Shown: piece after piece, positions 20,659 to 29,071 of the stretch
How the letters are laid out: each line of letters begins with the position of its first letter
Numbering within the stretch: the stretch's first letter is position 1
Origin: Aphelidium insulamus
Taxonomy: Eukaryota > Aphelidiomycota > Aphelidea > Aphelidiaceae
Assembly: GCA_036784855.1 (NCBI GenBank)
Contig: JAZDSV010000091.1
Coordinates: forward strand, 1 to 34,610
Direction of reading: 5' to 3'
Length of the DNA: 34,610 nt
Program-made: the position numbers and the translations under genes
The notes under the pieces: model-generated
The model's database searches: none
What the model saw: the letters and a program-made list of their open reading frames with translations, nothing else
Told to the model about the DNA's origin: nothing

Positions 20659-21651
20659 CGTACTCCCCTGTTCTATGCGGCTGCACATGGAACACCGAAA
20701 ATGATGCAGCAGTTTATTGATAATGGGGCTGATGTGAACGCGCGTGACAACGACGGTCAATCGGTGCTGGATTTCGTGTTGAAAGTTGATATGAAAACGT
20801 GGAGCTCTGCTGCAAAGGTTGATAATGTGAAGCTTCTTCTCCAAAATGGTGCCACGTTTAATGTTAACGACCCTCGGTCGCAAGCTCCACTTCAAGTTGC
20901 AGCACAATCACTGTCCTATGATATTTTCAAGATAATGTTCGAGCATGCACTCACGAAAGGATTGGATAAGACGTCGGCCGCTGGTGGTGGGGTGACGACG
21001 TTGATCACTATTGCTGGAGGCCATCATATCCAAATTGACAAGCTGCTATTGGTTATTCGAGCTGGAGTTGATGTCAATGCCGGCACTCGTCCCGCCCTCT
21101 TCCATGTACTTGACTTCTTTCAAATAATGGCCCTTCCGTTACTACGGTATCATGCTGATACCAGTGCTTTGTACGAAGGAGAAACAGTGTTGCGTAGAGC
21201 GCTGACGCTTACATGGTACGATTATGCAGAGTTTCTGGTGCGATACGGTGTCACAGAGGTGGTGCCAGCCTATTACGGAGATCCTAAATTCAATCTAGCC
21301 GATGATCTCATGCGATCCCGCCATTTATTTTTGTCCCAAAGCCTTGTATTACTTCACGTGCTTGACGTGAAAAGTTATCGTATGGTTGATGTTCGTAAAC
21401 ATGCTTGCTGGTCGGCCATACTGCTTAGCATTGAACTGCCCCATGAGACGCTGAATTCATATTGTCAAGATACTGACCGTACGTCCATTCAACAAAGCCG
21501 CTTAAAAGATAGAAAAAATGTTTTTTGGCCGCAATCGGAGCCATCGGAGGACGACATTGCTCTTGCGCGATTTTTGGTTCCGTTAAGTGAAAAATCCAAC
21601 ATCCAAAAATCTTCCATTCCACGAGAAAAGCCGTGGTGGCAGGTTTGGTAA
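20659..21651 (+). CDS. Ankyrin-repeat protein, N-terminally incomplete
   Basis: The best preserved family member. The Met at 20701 opens a 316-residue frame. Coding similarity reaches back to 20659 (RTPLFYAAAHGTPK) until an in-frame TGA at 20641, so the true 5' exon is missing or joined by an unseen intron. Ankyrin units include MMQQFIDNGADVNARDNDGQSVLDF and VDNVKLLLQNGATF. The core then gives IDKLLLVIRAGVDVNAG, and the C-terminal domain has VRKHACWSAILLSIELPHE and SEPSEDDIALARFLVPL, ending EKPWWQVW. These C-terminal blocks are shared with the copies at 10014 and 9540 and define the family here. No signal peptide is visible in this piece. Function beyond protein binding is unknown. Confidence 0.75.
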   Translation, partial: RTPLFYAAAHGTPKMMQQFIDNGADVNARDNDGQSVLDFVLKVDMKTWSSAAKVDNVKLLLQNGATFNVNDPRSQAPLQVAAQSLSYDIFKIMFEHALTKGLDKTSAAGGGVTTLITIAGGHHIQIDKLLLVIRAGVDVNAGTRPALFHVLDFFQIMALPLLRYHADTSALYEGETVLRRALTLTWYDYAEFLVRYGVTEVVPAYYGDPKFNLADDLMRSRHLFLSQSLVLLHVLDVKSYRMVDVRKHACWSAILLSIELPHETLNSYCQDTDRTSIQQSRLKDRKNVFWPQSEPSEDDIALARFLVPLSEKSNIQKSSIPREKPWWQVW

Positions 21652-21786
21652 TATATCTACTATCGAACATGCATTGTTGTGCTTTTTCTCGACGCTTCAG
21701 GAAGTCAAATAATATGAAATATCAATGGCTGTGGCTTTCAATTGGTGATATGCTTTAAGTCCGGCAACTCCGCATGCATCATCTAT
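21423..21786 (+). repeat. Duplicated ankyrin 3' segment (partner of 9556-9921)
   Basis: It covers the last 76 codons and about 135 bp of downstream sequence, matching 9556-9921 in the same orientation with few changes. The two break at the same CATGCATCATCT. Confidence 0.88.
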
Positions 21787-22059
21787 GAAGTGCTGCTGAA
21801 CTATATCAGTAATTTAATTTAAATTGATGGCAGTCCAGCACGTCCTAGCTGGCGAAATGTTTTGTTCTAAAAAGGTATTAGTTTAAGCATATAGTTAATT
21901 CATACTGCGACGTCTCCATCCCGAGAAAACCCTCTAGTGGCGGGAAATGACCCAGAGTCAACGCCGTCTCCCATAAATATTGCCTTGCCGCGTAATTACA
22001 GATTTTTTTTCGACAGTCCGGTTCCAAGAGTCCGCCAAAAGTGTGACTTAGTAGAAGAA

Positions 22060-22084
22060 GTAGTGTAAGTGGGACTTACACTAC
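22060..22084. repeat. Short perfect hairpin, 11-bp arms
   Basis: GTAGTGTAAGT, loop GGG, ACTTACACTAC. No neighbouring gene end explains it. Confidence 0.85.
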
Positions 22085-22394
22085 CTGGCTTATGCCGGTG
22101 AACGCCAGCAGTTTGCTCCGTATTGCCGTGATTTAATGATGAGCCTTCCGGAGATCAGTGTTTAGTTGTGGCAGGAGCCTACATGAGGTCAAGCCGTTTA
22201 TACATACACAGACGACTGAATGGGCCCTACTTCACGTTGCTGCTGCTTTTGGATTGTTCTGTTGGTGGAGTAGATGCAATGCACAATATTATTATTGTTC
22301 CTATTATTAATATGGGCAGTCTGCATGTGCTTTTTCTTGTCCACATGATTCCAAACCCTGGCCCTTCTGCTACTGCAATATAATTCAACTATGG

Positions 22395-22520
22395 TACGGC
22401 GTACAGAGGAGAGACAGTTTGAGATGAGCACCGCAGTTAACATCGTACGATTATGCAGCGTTTCTTGCGCGACACGGCGTAAGTTTTTTCCATCTACGTA
22501 GGATCATATATGATCTAGCC
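22395..22520 (+). pseudogene. Short ankyrin-family relic
   Basis: The DNA resembles 21170-21260 of the ankyrin gene: a GGAGAGACAGT phrase, then CGTACGATTATGCAG followed by an arm like TTTCT(T/G)G(C/T)GCGA(C/T)AC. The frame is broken by stops. It shows a fifth scrap of the family in the window. Confidence 0.65.
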
Positions 22521-22946
22521 AACGCACGTCTCATCATCCGTTTAAACGTGTGGTGCACCAAGTGTTTCACGTATGGCTTGCTCATAAACGCGTAACAGTG
22601 CATTTAACGCGTATGGATCGTGCAGCGGTTAAAAGAATCCACATATCAGAGTCAGAGCAAGTTTTTACATCAGACCCTCAACCATAGAAGAACTCGGGAG
22701 GCTTCTAGATTCCGGTTCGGTGCATTCTCTTTCTTCGTTACCCCCCCGGTGACGCGCCCCTACGCCCATTAAAGCTGTTTTATGGTCTCATTTTGTGTAT
22801 ATTCTCTCTTGATATTCTCTTATAGTGTCGGCATTCAGGCGGGTGTATATTGATGTCGGGTATGAGTGTACCAGTGCGATGCTAGCTACATTGATGGTCT
22901 CATATTAAGTATATCGCGTCAGCAAAGTCATAGTCGTTTATTGTTG

Positions 22947-23339
22947 CTATTTCCTTCTGGCCTTTCCGCCTCTCTTATCAACTTTGACAAAGTCTTCTTC
23001 TGTCGGCTCTTCTTCTCGAGTAGAGCCTGATTTTCCGACCGGGGTTTCGTTTGGTGTCAGTACCGTAGTCGACCCGGGTAATTGACGCTGAGGCAACTGC
23101 TGCGATTGCGTTTGCATACTCGAGGAGGACGACGGTGGTTGCTGCAGTTGTGCTTGCTGCTCCATCAGTTGTTGTACACGTTGCTCTTGCAAACGGACGA
23201 CGTCATTGATGTTGCGGTACCCGTACGATTCAATAAACACGTTTCCAGTAAACGTGCAGTTGTTGAATGCGTAACCAGCTGGGCTTATTTGGTTATCCGC
23301 GGTCGACGCTGCAGACGGCGCCGGTTGCTCCGCCGTCAT
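22947..23339 (-). CDS. Hypothetical Gln/Ser-rich protein, 130 residues
   Basis: An open frame MTAEQPAPSAAS... ending in a basic tail KRGGKARRK. It has a hydrophobic-patterned segment AFNNCTFTGNVFIESYG (about residues 24-40), a short predicted helix RLQEQRVQQLMEQQAQLQQ, then a Ser/Gln/Pro linker and an acidic patch EEEPTEEDF. No family is recognised. It is divergent from the plus-strand frame at 23441, with about 100 bp between, which would suit a shared promoter. Composition and length make it plausible but unproven as a gene. Confidence 0.45.
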   Translation of the reverse strand: MTAEQPAPSAASTADNQISPAGYAFNNCTFTGNVFIESYGYRNINDVVRLQEQRVQQLMEQQAQLQQPPSSSSSMQTQSQQLPQRQLPGSTTVLTPNETPVGKSGSTREEEPTEEDFVKVDKRGGKARRK

Positions 23340-23440
23340 TGGTAGCCTTTTTAATGTCGACCACCACGACCGTAACCTAAACGTGGCGCAATTTTTTCAA
23401 ACTGTTTCAGAGCTACACCTCTCAACACCTAAAGAACCAA

Positions 23441-23537
23441 ATGTCCGCCAAGTTTGACCACCTGTTCGCGAATTCGATGACCGACCTGCAACGCTCTGCG
23501 GACGATTTGGATGCGTGGATGCAGTCGCTGTCTGTTG
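23441..23537 (+). CDS. Possible first exon of the exonuclease-like gene
   Basis: The ATG at 23441 opens MSAKFDHLFANSMTDLQRSA, an acidic, helix-like start that stops at 23552 if read on. A GTATGC donor at 23538 could end the exon. Downstream, an acidic phrase SDDLELDENCPLGVL appears in another frame near 23564-23611. Joining would need a very short intron, so how it connects to the exons from 23864 is not settled. Confidence 0.3.
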
Positions 23538-23863
23538 GTATGCTTACAGGGTGACGTGTGCAGAAGCGACGATTTGGAACTGGATGAAAACTGTCCGCTG
23601 GGCGTGCTCTAGTCCCTCAACCATCGAACACACCCTAGTCCGCGGCGTATGCTGCATTATGGAGACTGCGTTTCTGCCCCCATACGATGACCAATCGCCG
23701 CTTGCGGCATCGAACGTGATTCCGCGGGGGTAGCAGTCGGTTGTTTGTGAACTGTACACTGGAATGGCCTGGCGTTAGGATGCGAGTTTAGTAAAGAAGG
23801 AGAAGATGGAGCCGTGGATGGCGCAAGCTCAGGTACGCTTCGTTTATGTTCTGATATTTTATA

Positions 23864-25348
23864 GGTCAATTTCCTCCCTCGTTGGCCGTCGATGATTCAA
23901 CCAATGATTCGAGTCGTTTGAACCCTCCCGGTATGCTATTGGTCAGTACGCGTTGGTCTCACTCCTCTGCAGATGGCGGCAGTACCGGTCGGCTTCCTTC
24001 TCTTCTTAAAAAGATGCAGGATGGCAAGAAGCGGCCGTATGAAGATGGGGAGGAAGTGCCGTTTCGATTGCCGCCGTCACCGCCGACTTCGTGTTTCAAG
24101 ACAAATCGGAACTTTGATGATGAAGGGAGCGATAGATTAGACAATGCTGCTGGAGGTAATTTACGCTGTCCCTAATGCTTGTCTAATCAGTAGACGGGCT
24201 GGGCGACGTCGTGCAATTTGAAGTTGGCACTGCATATAGCTCAGATCATATCCGGGCCGCGCTGGATGTTGGATACTGCGTTTTCAATATTAGCAAGGGG
24301 GTTCGTCACGATGTTCAAGCTGGACGGGCGTCACTCACTATACACTGTTCAAATTGCGGCAAGAATGCCAACGGTTGCTCCGTGTCGCGCTTTGATGTTG
24401 TCAAGATTAATCAGCTGGACATTCAACTGCGTCCGTATTGTCAGTCACGCTTGGAGGCATATCCCATCTACAATCAAAAGGTAAATCTTCTTTTAATTCT
24501 TCTCCCCACCACTCCCTGTGATATTCACGGTGAATACTGTGGTATCTCAGGGGGTGGCGGGTATTCTATGTCATATCATATCTAACATTTTGTAGAAGTC
24601 AGAAGAAAACCAGCGGCGAATTTCACTTGGTCTGGAAACCACACACAAGGCATATAACGACAAACGTAATGGCACTGAGGAGCACAACGAGCAGCTGCGA
24701 CGTTCGTATGCCAACAAGAAGAACCGCCCCATCCCGACGATGTCTCTGCAAACTCGATTGCGGCTGGTTCCTCATATCAAGACTGTTGTTCGGCAGCAAC
24801 TCGCTCGATTTCGCGACAAGAAGGTCGCTGTTTGGGATACAGAGAGTGATGGTGCGATGGCGTGTCACACTTTGGACAAGACTCGCGAGTACTTCGTGAT
24901 GGACGTTGAAACCCTCCAGTCACTCAACATTCGCCGCCGACTACACTCTGGAGAGCCAAATCCGTCGTATTCTGACGCATCAGCAAAGACGCAGTTCCTG
25001 TCGTTCATTGAAGGCTTTGATTATTTGGTGGCGCACGAGAAGCAGAGTGTGGACCGTTTGCGCGTGAAGGAACTAGTTGGAGACGTCGAGTATGGCAATA
25101 TTGTTCACAAGTTTGTCGACCTGCAGCGGCTGGTTGTCAATTCAATCGTGGAGTTTGACCTAGACACCAGCTTGTGGTATCTCTGCGACCGCACACAAGC
25201 AACAGTCTACAAGTACTTGGTTGATGCCGTGACTCCTGCGCCGTTCTTGCCAACCCCGTCAAACTGGGCATCCAAGGAGGAGGACCGCAAATGCCAGCTT
25301 GACGTACACCAGCTGCATAATATGTTCGTCTTCTTCCGTTCATTGTAA
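23864..25348 (+). CDS. DEDD 3'-5' exonuclease-like protein, at least three exons
   Basis: Exons are about 23864-24155, 24191-24480 and 24596-25348, with introns of 35 and 115 bp that keep frame. An earlier exon ending GASSG at about 23830 is likely. The middle exon has a CSNCGKNANGC Cys cluster. The last exon resembles a DnaQ-type fold: KVAVWDTESDG (motif I with Asp and Glu), FDYLVAHEKQSVDRLRV (motif II-like), and RKCQLDVHQLHNMFVFF (motif III-like Asp). The His normally five residues before that Asp is replaced by Arg. DEDD enzymes trim nucleic acid 3' ends and proofread for polymerases. It lies about 600 bp upstream of a family B polymerase gene that lacks a visible exonuclease domain, so a proofreading partnership is an attractive inference only. 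The 5' end is unresolved. Confidence 0.55.
24156..24190 (+). other. Intron, 35 bp
   Basis: The donor GTAATT and acceptor ATCAG bound it. Removal joins NAAG to VDGLGDVVQFEV. Retention would stop the protein at 24175. Confidence 0.6.
24481..24595 (+). other. Intron, 115 bp
   Basis: The donor GTAAAT and acceptor TTTTGTAG bound it. Removal joins IYNQK to KSEENQRR in frame (phase 0). Confidence 0.65.
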
Positions 25349-25375
25349 TAAATAATCCAATAATTCATAATCACC

Positions 25376-25398
25376 AATCGTCCGCCAGGCGGACGATT
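25376..25398. repeat. Hairpin A, 11-bp arms AATCGTCCGCC
   Basis: Perfect arms around a single A. Its core is the reverse complement of hairpin B, 230 bp to the right. It starts 27 bp after the exonuclease-like stop codon. Confidence 0.9.
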
Positions 25399-25605
25399 TC
25401 CACCTTCACGACGGCTGATTGGTCTCAACGGCAACATATTTCACCGAAATTACTACAAAGACGCCGCGAATGAAATTCATTCTTCGTTCAAAAATGGCCG
25501 TCACGGAACAGCAGTAGTTTTATTTGATAATCTTATAGAATGTTCTAGAATAGAAGTTTTTTAAAGTAGTTATCGTTAATCGGTGGAATACTCTTCAATC
25601 ACATT

Positions 25606-25624
25606 TCGTCCGCCTGGCGGACGA
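25606..25624. repeat. Hairpin B, 9-bp arms TCGTCCGCC
   Basis: Perfect arms around a single T. It lies 57 bp upstream of the Cys-rich gene start. Together with hairpin A it forms an inverted pair. Confidence 0.9.
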
Positions 25625-25681
25625 TTTAGTTTCCATTGGTCAAATAAAAGAGTTTAAAGATATCGTTCCTATCACTGGTAA

Positions 25682-25888
25682 ATGCCTTGTGAGATTTGTA
25701 AGAAAGATTTAATCCGAAAGAATGTTTGTTATCATTGTAAGGAACAGCACGAGTATCTTAAATGCGTCAACTGCAAGAAGTACAGGCCGCGATACTACGG
25801 GCTGGAAGTAATCAACGATAAATTGATTTGTTTTGCGTGTCTGGAATGTACTTGTGGCACAGCAATTAAATGCTATAAATGTATTTAA
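25682..25888 (+). CDS. Small Cys-rich zinc-ribbon-like protein, 68 residues
   Basis: An open frame from ATG 25682 with twelve cysteines arranged as six close pairs: CEIC, CYHC, CVNC, CFAC, CTC and CYKC. That spacing suits two or three stacked zinc ribbons. It ends 50 bp before the polymerase-helicase start on the same strand and has similar base use, so the two may belong to one element. Zinc ribbons of this size often bind nucleic acid or act as transcription or replication accessory factors. No specific family is recognised. The even pair spacing argues strongly against chance. Confidence 0.7.
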   Translation: MPCEICKKDLIRKNVCYHCKEQHEYLKCVNCKKYRPRYYGLEVINDKLICFACLECTCGTAIKCYKCI

Positions 25889-25938
25889 AGTTAATTTTTA
25901 TATCTACGGTATAACAAAGAACAACATTTCCATCCAAG

Positions 25939-28900
25939 ATGAGCTACACTTTGTACGAGAATATAAAGCTGACCATCCCAAATAATTTCCTGCTCGAATA
26001 CGACGGCAAGTTTGTACTGAGAGGAATGCGACGTATCAGGAAACGTGAGCGCGTTATCAATGGCATTATTGTGCCGATTTCCATTGACCATCGTATGCTT
26101 CTCCAAGTAACATTAGCAGCACTCACGCGACGTGGAATTGCAATTTTAGATCCAAAATACATTGTCACTCCATCGAATCGGATTGTCAAGAAGGGCCAAA
26201 AAATTATGCTGCAACTTCAAAGAGGAGGTTACAATGTAAAGAAGAACATTGCCAGTAAGAAGCGGCGCCGATCTATGAATATCGAGCCGGCGAACAAACG
26301 GCAACGCGTAGATAACTTCGACTTCATCGTGAACGTCAAGTATTCCATTTCATACGTGACACAGTTTACGGGAAAGCAGCGTGCTCATACGCAGCGTGGC
26401 TTCCTAAGAGACAAGCACGTATTTGATATTGACTCGGAGCTTCAGACAATTGGCGAGACTTACTGTTCTCATCAGGCATATCCAACACGTGTCACGAACA
26501 TTGAATACGACACCGAAGCTGTGCCTACTGAAGTAACGGCATTGGCTGACGAGAAGATGTTTGGCGCTGTGGTAGACTATCACTATTTGAATGTGGAATC
26601 AAATCACTCTGACAAGCGTGACTGTGTGTATCAATATCTGGTCAGTGCCTACGGACGCAACATCAAGTCACTCAGCCAACAATCATTGATGGAGCTGTTT
26701 GATGAAATAAACATTAACACAGGAGTTTCCAGTGTGCAAGTGCAGGCATTCTGTATGAGATACAACATTCCACTGTACGCGTTGGACGTTGACTTGAAGC
26801 TGTTTCACAAGTTTGTCCCAACTAATCGGAGTCACAAGCTACCAGCTCTAGTTTATGTTGTAGCAAATGCTCATATGTATCCAATAGTGGATAAAGCAAT
26901 GCGAAGCTCACTGTTTGCTGTGGAGCGTACAATTAATGACCACCAATGCGCGTACGTCAAGAAGAGAAAGAGCAACACACAGTATGACAACAAGAAGCCC
27001 ATTGTGGTGAATCCCAGCTTTGATGAGCTACAACAACTGTCTAACACGAATGTGATTTACACTAACGTAGACACATTGCTACCATTGGTGTTGTATCTTT
27101 TCAAGACAGAAGCTGTTATTTACAAATCCCGTAGTTACGGCGGCAATGTGGTGACTATCAACTACAAGGCCAATGTTGACGTTCAAATCAATGCCGACTA
27201 TCACGAAGCAGAAAGTAATTGCAAATCACTTGCCATTCCATTCAAGAACCAAAACTTGATTACATTGGTGAATGAAGCATTTGAGACGTACAGGCAAACG
27301 GACAAGATTAAGAGCACATTCAACTTCGTGACTAAAGACGTGTTCTTCAACCACATCAAGCGACCATTTGACCATACATTCAATGTTCCAGGTCGAGATG
27401 CAAACTTGAGATCATTTGATATTCAAAAGTGCCACAGTGCAGCACTGTCAAATGAAAACGAGTACGACTGGAGCGTGTTTTCAATATTCGATGAAGTCAA
27501 GCCGTATTCTGGAATGATGAACAACGGATTCTATTATGTTGAAACATCCAACTTCTTTCCATTACGCGGCACTGGCTGGTATTCACGCGGCATCCTAGAG
27601 TATGCCAAAAACCAAGACATTCAACTTGAGATTAAATACGAGATACTTCCAAGCCACACTTTGTCAGCCGACTATTTCAACGATTTTGTTGAGCGTGTCT
27701 ATGAGAAGTGCACGTCTCCAAAGCAGATGATGAACTGCTTCATTGGGTGTTTGAACAAGAAGGTCACGCGGAGACAAAAGGACCGGTTCACCTGTGAGCT
27801 TAGTGATGCAGTCCGATACTATTTCTCAAACGAGCATACAACGTACTTCAAGTATCCAGAGTGTCCAGAGCTGTATCACGTAATCATTGAAGAGACCGAG
27901 GCGATGCATCAGAGCTGCATCCCTATCTACTGGCAAGTTATAGACAACAGCAATGTTATGTTGCACAAACTGGCAGTCAAAATGGGTGGGAAGATTGTGA
28001 AATTGAAGACTGACTGTGTGGTTGTTCAGGATGGCAATGATGTTGTGTGCGAGCCGGGTATTGGTCGGTATCGTGTCGAGCCCATCCCATCAGAGTTCAT
28101 AGAGTCCCGTCCATTTGAAGTTGACTACTCATTCAGGCTGAAACAGATTGTCTGGCGAGAATCAATAAAAGGACATCAACGATTGTTGTGCGGTATGGCT
28201 GGAACGGGAAAGAGTTTCCGAATCAAGGAAGACGTCAAGAATCTCGATAGTTACGTGTTACTTGCCACAACAAACAAGGCAGCACGATTAATTGGAGGTC
28301 AGACGTGTCACAAGTTCTTTGGTATTGACATCAATGGTACGTACAACAGAAATGCGGCGATGAAGCTTGCCAGGAAGTATGAGTACATAATAATCGATGA
28401 GATTAGTATGCTGCAAGCAGACTTGTATGAAATCTTGTATGATTTGAAGTTGGCGACCGGCGTCAAGTTCATACTGGTAGGCGATTATGACCAACTGCCG
28501 GGGGTGGAGAAGAAGTCATACGAATACTTGAACTCGATGGCATTAAAAGAACTTGTCGGATACCAAAAGGAGTGTCTGACTGAGAACAGACGTTCAGATG
28601 ACGTGATGTGGGACTTGTTTCATCGTGTTGATGAACTGACACCGGATGACTTTGGCACAAATAGTAAGACGCGCATCCACTTGTGTTACACCAATGCAAA
28701 GCGAAAAGAGATTAATGATTTGATGATGAAGTTAGACAGCTTGAAGAAGAAGCGGATGCTATCCATCAAGGCTAACACAGTTGACAGTAATTCACAGGTC
28801 GTGAAATTGATGACGGGAACACCAGTGATATCCATAAAGAATAATCACGCGTTGTGCCTTGTAAATGGCGCCACATTTGTAGTGAAATCCATTGAGCCAC

Positions 28901-29064
28901 TGCGACTCAAAGATACCCTCACGGGAACAATACTAGATATAACCATTGAACAGTTCCAGCAGTATTTTTACGTCAACTACTGCAGTACTGTTCACAAATG
29001 TCAAGGCGAAACATTCACTGAACCGTATTCTGGAATGATGAACAACGGATGTCAAGAAAGATGA
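25939..29064 (+). CDS. Family B DNA polymerase fused to SF1 (Pif1/RecD-like) helicase, 3' truncated
   Basis: One intronless frame of 1041 residues. Residues 1-200 are basic and unassigned. Residues 225-320 hold RDCVYQYLVSAYG (Cys229) and VVANAHMYPIVD (His312), an arrangement that recalls an OTU-like fold and is known in virus-like polymerase proteins. The polymerase motifs follow: A (SFDIQKCHSAAL, Asp494), B (MMNCFIGCLNKK, Asn599) and a C motif reduced to LKTDCVVV (Asp692). The helicase has Walker A GMAGTGKS (752-759), a Ia-like LLATTNKAARLIG, Walker B IIIDEISML (Asp820-Glu821), GDYDQLPG, and motif V STVHKCQGETF. Motif VI (usually YVALSR) is missing because the frame leaves homology after residue 1029 and ends in a copied scrap, PYSGMMNNG. 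The protein most resembles replication proteins of eukaryotic dsDNA viruses, virus-like elements or linear plasmids. No exonuclease domain is evident. The polymerase half looks intact. Confidence 0.88.
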   Translation: MSYTLYENIKLTIPNNFLLEYDGKFVLRGMRRIRKRERVINGIIVPISIDHRMLLQVTLAALTRRGIAILDPKYIVTPSNRIVKKGQKIMLQLQRGGYNVKKNIASKKRRRSMNIEPANKRQRVDNFDFIVNVKYSISYVTQFTGKQRAHTQRGFLRDKHVFDIDSELQTIGETYCSHQAYPTRVTNIEYDTEAVPTEVTALADEKMFGAVVDYHYLNVESNHSDKRDCVYQYLVSAYGRNIKSLSQQSLMELFDEININTGVSSVQVQAFCMRYNIPLYALDVDLKLFHKFVPTNRSHKLPALVYVVANAHMYPIVDKAMRSSLFAVERTINDHQCAYVKKRKSNTQYDNKKPIVVNPSFDELQQLSNTNVIYTNVDTLLPLVLYLFKTEAVIYKSRSYGGNVVTINYKANVDVQINADYHEAESNCKSLAIPFKNQNLITLVNEAFETYRQTDKIKSTFNFVTKDVFFNHIKRPFDHTFNVPGRDANLRSFDIQKCHSAALSNENEYDWSVFSIFDEVKPYSGMMNNGFYYVETSNFFPLRGTGWYSRGILEYAKNQDIQLEIKYEILPSHTLSADYFNDFVERVYEKCTSPKQMMNCFIGCLNKKVTRRQKDRFTCELSDAVRYYFSNEHTTYFKYPECPELYHVIIEETEAMHQSCIPIYWQVIDNSNVMLHKLAVKMGGKIVKLKTDCVVVQDGNDVVCEPGIGRYRVEPIPSEFIESRPFEVDYSFRLKQIVWRESIKGHQRLLCGMAGTGKSFRIKEDVKNLDSYVLLATTNKAARLIGGQTCHKFFGIDINGTYNRNAAMKLARKYEYIIIDEISMLQADLYEILYDLKLATGVKFILVGDYDQLPGVEKKSYEYLNSMALKELVGYQKECLTENRRSDDVMWDLFHRVDELTPDDFGTNSKTRIHLCYTNAKRKEINDLMMKLDSLKKKRMLSIKANTVDSNSQVVKLMTGTPVISIKNNHALCLVNGATFVVKSIEPLRLKDTLTGTILDITIEQFQQYFYVNYCSTVHKCQGETFTEPYSGMMNNGCQER

Positions 29065-29071
29065 AGTATAC
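29023..29071 (+). other. Templated junction scrap at the helicase break
   Basis: 29023-29050 repeats 28 bases found at 27502-27529 inside the same gene. The next 21 bases contain GTCAAG and GATGAAGT, two pieces of the 12 bases just before the original (27489-27500), in swapped order. The LTR begins straight after. Confidence 0.85.

Larger units (their letters stand above)
21787..22946. other. Gene-poor stretch with hairpin and ankyrin relic
   Basis: No intact gene is supported. A perfect hairpin lies at 22060-22084 and a short ankyrin relic at about 22395-22520. A C-run and a near-tandem phrase TGGTCTCAT(A/T)TT recur at about 22783 and 22893. The open frame near 22168-22383 is unrecognised. 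Confidence 0.5.
25349..25681. other. AT-rich intergenic region holding two matching hairpins
   Basis: Between the exonuclease-like gene and the Cys-rich gene. Apart from the hairpins at 25376-25398 and 25606-25624 no gene is seen. It is a likely place for a terminator of the left gene and a promoter of the right one, or for an element end. Confidence 0.5.
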
